A stretch of DNA of 9,703 bases, from positions 1-9,703 of the forward strand of contig JADFPK010000055.1 of NCBI GenBank assembly GCA_022562375.1, written 5' to 3'. Under the pieces are notes generated by a model that did no database searches, was not told where the DNA came from, and saw only the letters and a list, made by a program, of their open reading frames with translations. Shown here piece after piece: positions 5,064 through 9,703 of the stretch. Position 1 is the stretch's first letter, and each line of letters begins with the position of its first letter. The position numbers and the translations under genes were made by a program. The stretch is from Pseudomonadota bacterium. Lineage in GTDB: Bacteria; Pseudomonadota; Alphaproteobacteria; SMXQ01.

Positions 5064-6152
5064 ATGAGACTGGCTAACGGCGTGATCGTGGCGGCTTTGT
5101 TGGCCCTGCCGCCCGCCATCGCGGCGGCGGAGGGCATCGATGTCTACCTCGACATCGCCGGCGGCGCCAATTTCCTCGAGGATTCCGACATCAGCGGTAC
5201 CGGGCTCGACACCGAGGCCGATTTCGACGCCGGCTTCGCCGTCAAGGCCGCCATCGGCAATGCCTTGAGCTCCGGCTGGCGGTTCGAGGCCGAGGTCGCT
5301 TACCGCCAGAACGACGCCGATGACGTCGGCGGCTCGGGCGCCGGTGGTGACGTTTCGGCCTGGAGCCTGATGGGCAACGCGCTTTACGATTTCAAGACAG
5401 GCGGCCGCTTCACGCCCTATATCGGCGTCGGCGCCGGGGTCGCCGGCATCGACTGGAACAACGTCACCCCGGTCGGCGGCGGCAGCGTCGACGACAACGA
5501 TACGGTGTTCGCCTACCAGGGGATCGCCGGCGTCGCCTACACGGTCAATGACAATGTGAAACTGACGCTCGATTACCGCTACTTCGCGACCGAGGAGCCC
5601 GACCTGACGACCAGCACCGGCACCAATTTCGACGCCGAGTACCGGAGCCACAGCATCATGGTCGGGCTGCGCTGGACCTTCGGCGAAGCGAAGCCCCGTC
5701 CCGCCGCCCGGCCTTCGCCGCCCAAGCCGGCGCCGGTGGCGAGGCCAGAACCGGAACCGGCGCCGATGCCGGCGCCGAAACCGGCGCCGGTGGCCAAGCC
5801 GAAGCCGGAACCGGCGCCGCCGATCACCCGCTCCTTCCTGGTGTTCTTCGATTGGGACAAGTCCGACATCACGACCGAGGCGCGGCAAGTCATCAGCCAG
5901 GCGGCGGCGAATACCCGCAAGGCCGGGGTCACGCGCATCACGCTGACCGGCCACGCCGACCGTTCCGGGGCGGAGCGCTACAACATGGCGCTGTCGCTGC
6001 GCCGGGCCAACGCGGTGAAGCGGGAAATGATGCGCAACGGCGTCGCGGCGAAGGACATCGCCATCTTCGGACGCGGCGAAACCCAGCCCCTGGTGCCGAC
6101 GCCGGACGGCGTGCGCGAGCCCCAGAACCGGCGGGTCGAGATCGTCTTTTAG
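5064..6152 (+). CDS. OmpA-family outer membrane protein (8-strand barrel plus peptidoglycan-binding domain)
   Basis: From ATG 5064 the product is 362 residues. A signal peptide (MRLANGVIVAALLALPPAIAAA) is followed by an outer-membrane barrel at about 23-207. The barrel has alternating aromatic strands such as WRFEAEVAYRQ, FTPYIGVGAGVAG, LTLDYRYF and HSIMVGLRWTF. A Pro/Ala/Lys/Glu-rich linker (208-253) leads to an OmpA C-terminal domain (254-362). That domain has FFDWDKSDIT, LTGHADRSG with D299, LSLRRANAV with R314, and a terminal NRRVEIVF. D299 and R314 match the pair that binds diaminopimelate in OmpA domains, so the protein should tether the outer membrane to peptidoglycan. GGGGAGAGG (5049-5057) sits six bases before ATG 5064. 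An ATG at 5058 is in frame but too close to that site. The frame also opens at 4980, but that extension would place a Cys/Gly-rich stretch before the signal peptide. Confidence 0.93.
   Translation: MRLANGVIVAALLALPPAIAAAEGIDVYLDIAGGANFLEDSDISGTGLDTEADFDAGFAVKAAIGNALSSGWRFEAEVAYRQNDADDVGGSGAGGDVSAWSLMGNALYDFKTGGRFTPYIGVGAGVAGIDWNNVTPVGGGSVDDNDTVFAYQGIAGVAYTVNDNVKLTLDYRYFATEEPDLTTSTGTNFDAEYRSHSIMVGLRWTFGEAKPRPAARPSPPKPAPVARPEPEPAPMPAPKPAPVAKPKPEPAPPITRSFLVFFDWDKSDITTEARQVISQAAANTRKAGVTRITLTGHADRSGAERYNMALSLRRANAVKREMMRNGVAAKDIAIFGRGETQPLVPTPDGVREPQNRRVEIVF
5724..5819 (+). repeat. Duplicated proline-rich linker coding repeat in the OmpA-family gene
   Basis: The linker encodes KPAPVARPEPEPAP, then MPAP, then KPAPVAKPKPEPAP: two 14-residue copies differing at two positions. 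The DNA copies are also similar, with repeated CCGGCGCCGGTGGC and CCGGAACCGGCGCC. Such charged Pro-rich linkers usually span the periplasm, and the repeat could change length by slippage. Confidence 0.6.
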
Positions 6153-6165
6153 TACCTAATCCGCT

Positions 6166-6185
6166 CGCCCGGCAAGCCTCGGGCG
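6166..6185. terminator. GC-rich hairpin between convergent genes, possible terminator
   Basis: CGCCCG (6166-6171) pairs with CGGGCG (6180-6185) around an 8-base loop, 13 bases after the OmpA stop. A second GCCCG/CGGGC pair lies at 6200-6210 and could compete with it. No T-run follows, so it is at best a weak or factor-assisted terminator for the OmpA gene and the convergent secreted-protein gene. Nothing else is recognised in the 154-base spacer 6153-6306. Confidence 0.25.
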
Positions 6186-6306
6186 GTCCGGCATCCAAAG
6201 CCCGCCGGGCGGCGACGGCTCGGTGGGTTCAGCCGATTTTCGATAAAACAAGAACGCGTCCCGCGATGGGCGCGCTCCTCTTCCAACCCGGCGGAACGGG
6301 GTCTGC

Positions 6307-6798
6307 CTAGCGGCCGAGATTCTGAGCCGATTCGGGATCGACCGGATGGCGTCCGTTGAGCCTGTCGAAAGCCGGCTGGGCGACGAAACTGGAGAGCCGG
6401 CCGTAGCCGGACCGCGTCACCGCATGGAACAGATCGCCCGAGCCGGCGCAGAAATCCGGCGCCGTCATGGAACGAAGCGAGGCCTCGTTACTGGCCGCGG
6501 TGATGTAGCGATCGAGGCGGGGCACGGCATTGACGCCATAACGGCGGGCGAAGTAACGCCTGAGCACGCGCCCATGGGCGACGAGCTGCTTGACGTATTT
6601 CCGGGCGAAGGTGTCGTACTGCCTGCGGTAATCGGCCCGCCCGCAGGACAGCGCCGCGACCATGAGCTCGATCTGCAGGTGACGCACCTTGAAGGCGGTC
6701 TTTTCCACCAGGCTCAGCGACGACGCCGACGACGCCGCGGTTGCGGCGCCGAGCCACAAGGCGCTTGCCAAGGCGATGATAACGCCGTGCCTATGCAC
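6307..6798 (-). CDS. Secreted protein of unknown function with two cysteines
   Basis: From a GTG at 6798 the product is 163 residues: a short basic start (MHRHG), a hydrophobic run VIIALASALWLGAATA, and a signal-peptidase-like site near residue 21. The mature part looks helical and basic (VEKTAFKVRHLQIELMVAALSCG, then RRQYDTFARKYVKQL). Cysteines occur at residues 52 (ALSCGR) and 117 (PDFCAGS), possibly a periplasmic disulfide. I recall similar uncharacterised secreted proteins with the ELMVAALSCG and NEAS motifs in alphaproteobacteria, but cannot name a family. The frame also has a TTG at 6819 that would add seven residues. The GTG is preferred because GGGGGG precedes it by five bases, and the likely promoter leaves almost no leader for the TTG. 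A CtrA-like box sits in that promoter. It converges on the OmpA gene. Confidence 0.75.
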   Translation of the reverse strand: MHRHGVIIALASALWLGAATAASSASSLSLVEKTAFKVRHLQIELMVAALSCGRADYRRQYDTFARKYVKQLVAHGRVLRRYFARRYGVNAVPRLDRYITAASNEASLRSMTAPDFCAGSGDLFHAVTRSGYGRLSSFVAQPAFDRLNGRHPVDPESAQNLGR

Positions 6799-6829
6799 GA
6801 AAGCCCCCCAAAGACCCAAAAGATCCCCC

Positions 6830-6862
6830 GTTATAGCCCGGGGACGGTTAATTCTTATTTAA
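6830..6862 (-). promoter_or_regulatory. CtrA-like box (TTAA-N7-TTAA) overlapping a putative promoter of the secreted-protein gene
   Basis: Positions 6848-6862 read TTAA, seven bases, TTAA. On the minus strand the downstream half-site is followed by C, matching the CtrA form TTAA-N7-TTAAC. A minus-strand -10-like TATAAC lies at 6830-6835; 17 bases further upstream falls at 6853-6858, inside the CtrA box. CtrA-activated promoters characteristically have the box over the -35 region. Transcription would start near 6823, about 25 bases before the GTG at 6798. Whether this organism has CtrA is not visible here. Confidence 0.5.
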
Positions 6863-6965
6863 TCGTAACGATCCTCTCGTGCCCCTAACCTAACCGGTCG
6901 TCCCGCAAACATCCAGATTTTTTACCCCTTGGCGCGCAACAAGCGGTCCCCGGGCCGGCGCCCTA

Positions 6966-7352
6966 TCAGTTGCCCGTCGCCCGCGCCCGGTAGACCATGA
7001 CCAGGATCCCCAAGGCGGCCGAGGCCAGGGCGTCGAGATAGAAGAATCGCGGCACATCGTAGGTCCAGCCGAGCGCCAGGCAGAGGATGGCGACGCTGAG
7101 GAACAGGCCGGCCAGGGTCAACAGCATCACCGGGTACCTTCTGGCGACGGCGACGGCCAACTGGACACCGATCCAGAACATGATCAGAAAGAATACCTTC
7201 ACCGTGTACTGAACCAGCGGCGTCGCCGGGTAGGCGACGGGCGCGAACAACGCCATCCAGGCATTCAGGGTGCTCCAGGGCAGGAAGATGAAGACGGCGG
7301 ACAGCATGAACAACGCGCTGAACAGATAAAGAATGTAGGTGAGGGCTTTCAT
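6966..7352 (-). CDS. Small four-helix integral membrane protein, function unknown
   Basis: A 128-residue very hydrophobic protein with four predicted membrane segments: about 6-26 (YILYLFSALFMLSAVFIFLP), 47-70 (VQYTVKVFFLIMFWIGVQLA), 74-96 (PVMLLTLAGLFLSVAILCLA) and 103-122 (FFYLDALASAALGILVMVY). Loops are short, with basic residues after helix 2 (ARRY) and at the C-terminus (YRARATGN), which would place both on the cytoplasmic side. I see no catalytic or transport motif and recognise no named family. The ATG at 7352 is set by GGGAGGT (7359-7365 on the minus strand) six bases upstream; the frame is open back to 7415, but that extension carries no hydrophobic segment. It lies upstream of, and in the same direction as, the secreted-protein gene, but the 167-base gap with its own promoter argues against an operon. 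Confidence 0.8.
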   Translation of the reverse strand: MKALTYILYLFSALFMLSAVFIFLPWSTLNAWMALFAPVAYPATPLVQYTVKVFFLIMFWIGVQLAVAVARRYPVMLLTLAGLFLSVAILCLALGWTYDVPRFFYLDALASAALGILVMVYRARATGN

Positions 7353-7358
7353 TGCGGT

Positions 7359-7365
7359 ACCTCCC
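7359..7365 (-). promoter_or_regulatory. Strong ribosome binding site of the four-helix membrane protein
   Basis: GGGAGGT on the minus strand is six bases before the ATG at 7352 and decides that start over the longer open frame beginning at 7415. Confidence 0.65.
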
Positions 7366-7524
7366 GGATTTCGCCAGACGGCTCTGACGGCCGCGCCTTG
7401 GCGCACACCGGGCAATGTTAGCGCTCAATCCGGCCCCGAGACAGAACAAAAACCGCCGGTGGAACGGCGACGATTCAAGCCCCGGCGTCGACGCCGCCGG
7501 CGATCCCGTTTCCTTGCGTGCGGC

Positions 7525-7552
7525 TTGAAAATTGCCGCGCGATGGTTAGGCT
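7525..7552 (+). promoter_or_regulatory. Possible promoter for the coiled-coil membrane protein gene
   Basis: TTGAAA (7525-7530), 16 bases, TAGGCT (7547-7552), about 27 bases before the ATG at 7579. The -35 is good and the -10 is poor. The rest of the 226-base spacer between the divergent genes (7353-7578) shows nothing else I recognise. Confidence 0.28.
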
Positions 7553-7578
7553 GGTACTCGCGAGAACGGGTGGGGTCC

Positions 7579-8313
7579 ATGAGTTTCGGCCTTTACAAGG
7601 ACAGGGTGAGCGAACGCCGGCGCCGGCACCTGGTGATGACGTTGGTCAAGTGGTCGGCGGGCCTCGCCATCGTCGGCATCGCCGGGTTCTATGCCTATCA
7701 GATCGGCTCGAACCTGGCGCGGAAGGACGTCGGCGAACTGAAGGCCGAGGTCGCCAAGCTTTCCAAGACCGTCGCCGGCCTGAAGCGGGAGAACGCCAGG
7801 CTCAGGACGCAAGCGATGAAGGTAACGGCGCGCGAACGGAAATTGACCGAACGCTTCCGCCGCGAATTGCCGCCGGAGAACACCAGGGCGCTGATCGCCA
7901 AGCTCAAGGAAAGGCTGGACGCGGGGGTCGGAGAGGACCGTCTTGCCTTCGTCATCGGCGCGGCGAAAAAGCTTCGCTCCTGCGAGGACGCGCCGGTGAC
8001 CCGGCGTTTCATCGTCAAGACGCCGATCTATGAAGGCGCCAACGATTCCGTGACCTTCGCCGAAAACACCATCACCGTGACGGCCGAAGGGGTTTCGGAG
8101 AAAAACCCCGAGGGCAAGCCCGAGGCGTGGTTCGATCCGGCGCGGCCGGTGACGGCGCGCTTCGCCCGGATCGGCGGCGAGGTTTCCGAGGTCACCGGCC
8201 TCTTGCCGCTGCATCATTCGGTGGTGATCAGCGGCACGGAGTACAAGTTTTCGGTCATCAAGGGCGCCCGCGGCTTCGTCAAGATCACCGGCGACCGCTG
8301 CCGCTATCCTTAG
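7579..8313 (+). CDS. Single-pass membrane protein with coiled coil and two-cysteine extracytoplasmic domain, function unknown
   Basis: The product has 244 residues. The N-terminus is short and strongly basic (KDRVSERRRRH, 8-18), followed by one membrane helix at about 22-42 (LVKWSAGLAIVGIAGFYAYQ). The basic side should stay in the cytoplasm and the remainder face the periplasm. Residues 50-95 form a charged heptad-like region (LKAEVAKLSKTVAGLKRENARL) typical of a coiled coil. The last 145 residues look like a beta-rich domain with C135 (LRSCEDAP) and C241 (GDRCRYP, four residues from the end), a possible disulfide closing the domain. The layout resembles cell-envelope assembly or scaffold proteins, but no named family is recognised. 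ATG 7579 follows GGGTGGGG (7568-7575). A GTG at 7570 is in frame but has a poor ribosome site. The frame continues upstream to 7339 without family-like sequence. Confidence 0.8.
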   Translation: MSFGLYKDRVSERRRRHLVMTLVKWSAGLAIVGIAGFYAYQIGSNLARKDVGELKAEVAKLSKTVAGLKRENARLRTQAMKVTARERKLTERFRRELPPENTRALIAKLKERLDAGVGEDRLAFVIGAAKKLRSCEDAPVTRRFIVKTPIYEGANDSVTFAENTITVTAEGVSEKNPEGKPEAWFDPARPVTARFARIGGEVSEVTGLLPLHHSVVISGTEYKFSVIKGARGFVKITGDRCRYP

Positions 8314-8407
8314 GGCACGATCCCCGGCCAACGATCGGCGAACCAGAGCGGTGGGGTGCGAGGACATGACGATCAGGCAGAGGAATATCGGATCGGTTAG
8401 GCGGGTC

Positions 8408-9214
8408 ATGACTTCCCGTCGCGCGCGTATGATCCTGCTGGCGCCGGTGCTCATCGTGCTTGGCGGCGTGCTGGCGCCGGCCGAGGCCGTCTGCCCGGTC
8501 GCCGTCGCGGGGTTCAGCCCGGCCGTTCTGCCCGCCGCCTACAAGACGGCGGCGGTGCCCGCCGGTCATATTTCCATCACCTATTCCGGGCATGCGAGCT
8601 TCCTCATCGAGACGCCGGGCGGGGCCTCGGTTTTCACCGATTACAACGGCTATGTGCGCCCGCCGAGGATTCCCGACGCCGTCACCATGAACATCTCCCA
8701 CTACACCCATTACACCGACTTCGTCGAGCCGGAGATAAAGTACGTGCTCAGGGGCTGGGACCCGGCCGGGGGCATCGCCCGGCACAATTTCCGCATCAAG
8801 GACGCGCGGATCCGGAACGTCCCCACCAATGTCACCGATCTCGGCGGTAAACTTAGCAACGAGAACTCGATCTTCGTGATCGAGGCGGCGGAACTTTGCG
8901 TCGCCCATCTGTCGTTTCTGCGCCACGTACTGTCGAAAGGCCAGCTCCGGGAGCTCGGCCGCGTCGATGTCCTTCTGGTGCCGATCGACGGCATGTGGAC
9001 GATGAGCCACCAGGAACTCATGCAGGTGATCGGCCAGATCGGGCCGGCCCTGATCATCCCCATGCATTACGGCTCCGGCGGTTCCGTCGACGCCTTCATC
9101 GCGCTGGCTTCGAAGCTCTACCCCATCAAGCGCCAGTCGGCGAATACCCTGATCTTCAGCCTGCGGACGCTGCCGAGGAAGACCGAGGTCCTGTTCTTAG
9201 GCCAAGGCTTCTGA
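8408..9214 (+). CDS. Secreted metallo-beta-lactamase-fold protein (UlaG-like subgroup) with non-canonical metal motifs
   Basis: From ATG 8408 the product is 268 residues. A signal sequence (MTSRRARMILLAPVLIVLGG, then VLAPAEA) suggests export. The MBL-fold start ITYSGHASFLIETPGG (residues 56-71) resembles the G-H-A-S-F/L-I-E block of UlaG-like hydrolases. Where H-x-H-x-D-H is expected, it has SHYTHYTDF (97-105). Where H-x-G-D is expected, it has AHLSFLRH (166-173). The final metal-type histidine IPMHYG (H220) is present, and VDVLLVPIDG (186-195) matches the family strand. I recall an uncharacterised alphaproteobacterial subgroup with THYT and VLRGW motifs, which this protein shares (VLRGW, 113-117). 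Alternative starts are ATG 8366 and GTG 8351. An SRR-A-R pattern is seen but is not a convincing Tat motif. It follows the coiled-coil gene by 94 bases, possibly the same transcript. Confidence 0.85.
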   Translation: MTSRRARMILLAPVLIVLGGVLAPAEAVCPVAVAGFSPAVLPAAYKTAAVPAGHISITYSGHASFLIETPGGASVFTDYNGYVRPPRIPDAVTMNISHYTHYTDFVEPEIKYVLRGWDPAGGIARHNFRIKDARIRNVPTNVTDLGGKLSNENSIFVIEAAELCVAHLSFLRHVLSKGQLRELGRVDVLLVPIDGMWTMSHQELMQVIGQIGPALIIPMHYGSGGSVDAFIALASKLYPIKRQSANTLIFSLRTLPRKTEVLFLGQGF

Positions 9215-9217
9215 AGC

Positions 9218-9234
9218 GGAACCGGGCCGGTTCC
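9218..9234. terminator. Palindrome after the MBL-fold gene, likely terminator or bidirectional stop
   Basis: GGAACCGG (9218-9225) and CCGGTTCC (9227-9234) are exact reverse complements around a single G, giving a hairpin with about a 6-bp stem and 5-base loop. It starts three bases after the MBL-fold stop and lies between convergent genes. No T-run follows. CCGGTTCCTCG recurs within the neighbouring gene end (around 9281-9291). Confidence 0.35.
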
Positions 9235-9266
9235 TCGATCGCCTTCACGTACCGCATCCCGGCGCC

Positions 9267-9703
9267 TCACGCCTCCGGGTCCGGTTCCTCGGCCCGGGAC
9301 GTCGTCTGGCTCCGTAAGTGGGCGGTCCAGCTTTGGGCCTCGATGAAGACGCGGGTGATCTCCGAATATTCAGATTTGATGCGCCGTTCCAGATCGGTCA
9401 CCGCCTGCTCGACCTCATCGGCCGTAAGCTCCCGGCCGAAATCGAGGCTGAGGTTCAAGAGCACGTCGTTGGGACCGAAATGCATCGTCAGGAGCTCATT
9501 GAGGCGAATGGCGCGCGGGTCCCGGGAGACGATTTCCCTGATGCCGGCGACGACGGCGCGGCTCGCCCCTTCGCCGATCAACAGGCCCTTGCATTCGAAC
9601 GCCAGTGTCGCCGCCGTCAACGCCAGGATGAGACCGATGATGACCGACGCCACGCCATCGAGAACCGGCATGTCCAGCGCCTCGCCGGCGGCGATGCCGG
9701 CAA
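9267..9703 (-). CDS. Cation diffusion facilitator (CDF) family transporter, C-terminal part, truncated at window edge
   Basis: CDF transporters export divalent metals (Zn, Co, Cd, Mn, Fe) in exchange for protons. The minus-strand frame stays open through 9703, so the ATG at 9671 is internal and the gene continues to the right. The visible part starts with the segment AGIAAGEALDMPVLDGVASV, then IIGLILALTAATLAFECKGLLIGEGAS. These match the end of transmembrane helix 5, the D-G-x-x-S motif, helix 6 and the conserved L-L-I-G-E at the start of the cytoplasmic domain. The C-terminal domain continues through REIVSRDPRAIRLNELLTMHFGPNDVLLNLSLDF to RIKSEYSEITRVFIEAQSW, which fits the ferredoxin-like dimerisation domain. 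It ends with a Glu/Pro tail. Metal specificity cannot be read because the membrane sites in helices 2 and 5 lie mostly outside the window. It converges on the MBL-fold gene. Confidence 0.9.
   Translation of the reverse strand, partial: AGIAAGEALDMPVLDGVASVIIGLILALTAATLAFECKGLLIGEGASRAVVAGIREIVSRDPRAIRLNELLTMHFGPNDVLLNLSLDFGRELTADEVEQAVTDLERRIKSEYSEITRVFIEAQSWTAHLRSQTTSRAEEPDPEA

Noticed and set aside
4858..5067. 69-codon plus-strand frame in the OmpA leader region
   Set aside because: No ribosome site, no hydrophobic or domain pattern, and it overlaps the OmpA start; probably chance.
4836..5954. 372-codon minus-strand open frame opposite the OmpA gene
   Set aside because: It contains an Arg/Gly-rich run generated by the antisense of the proline-rich linker. 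The plus strand carries the OmpA domain.
6885..6896. CCTAACCTAACC short tandem repeat
   Set aside because: Only two short units in an intergenic region; no support for function.
7546..8454. 302-codon minus-strand open frame across the coiled-coil gene
   Set aside because: The composition is typical of antisense frames. The plus strand has a membrane helix, coiled coil and sensible start.
8408..8470. Tat export signal on the MBL-fold protein (SRR-A-R-M pattern)
   Set aside because: The residues after the twin arginine do not match the S/T-R-R-x-F-L-K consensus, so a Sec-type signal is more likely.
8285..9067. 260-codon minus-strand open frame opposite the MBL-fold gene
   Set aside because: No recognisable motif. 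The plus-strand frame has a signal peptide and MBL-fold motifs.
1..9703. A defence island, secretion cluster or other new multi-gene system
   Set aside because: The genes fall into separate small units with mixed orientation and mostly familiar metabolic or envelope families. Nothing links them into one system.

Overview
The window looks like an ordinary chromosomal stretch from a GC-rich Gram-negative bacterium, most likely an alphaproteobacterium, perhaps Rhodospirillales-like. The Gram-negative part rests on an OmpA-type outer-membrane protein and several Sec-type signal peptides. The alphaproteobacterial part is inference. It comes from GC-saturated third codon positions (which create long antisense open frames), the style of the metabolic genes, and one perfect CtrA-type TTAA-N7-TTAA box. 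I see no tRNA, rRNA, CRISPR array, transposase gene, phage gene or recognisable defence system.

Left part (1-4253), small-molecule catabolism. An enoyl-CoA hydratase/isomerase-family gene, cut by the left edge, is followed one base after its stop by a family III (CaiB/BaiF) CoA-transferase. The pair probably activates and converts a carboxylic acid as its CoA ester. A convergent gene encodes a glutathione-dependent isomerase of the HCCA isomerase/GST-kappa (DsbA-like) family. Divergent from it, a VOC (glyoxalase-fold) protein and an FMN-dependent alpha-hydroxy-acid dehydrogenase of the lactate/mandelate type form a tight two-gene unit with a plausible promoter in front.

Middle part (4254-6306), cell envelope. 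A secreted DUF2141 protein (minus strand) and an OmpA-family barrel/peptidoglycan-binding protein (plus strand) are divergent. Their shared 366-base spacer holds the most striking non-coding structure here: a perfect 27-bp AT-rich inverted repeat with a 23-base loop, whose arms are themselves partly palindromic. It is followed by a smaller hairpin in the presumed ompA leader.

Right part (6307-9703), poorly characterised envelope genes. A secreted protein with two cysteines (minus) has a CtrA-like box at the -35 position of its likely promoter. Next come a four-helix small membrane protein (minus), and a divergent single-pass membrane protein with a coiled coil and a two-cysteine extracytoplasmic domain (plus). 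A secreted metallo-beta-lactamase-fold protein (plus) has non-canonical metal motifs. The C-terminal part of a cation diffusion facilitator (minus) is cut by the right edge.

The window does not reveal a convincing new multi-gene system. The points most worth following are the 27-bp palindromic element, the CtrA box, and catalytic-residue departures in three enzymes (crotonase, hydroxy-acid dehydrogenase, MBL-fold protein).
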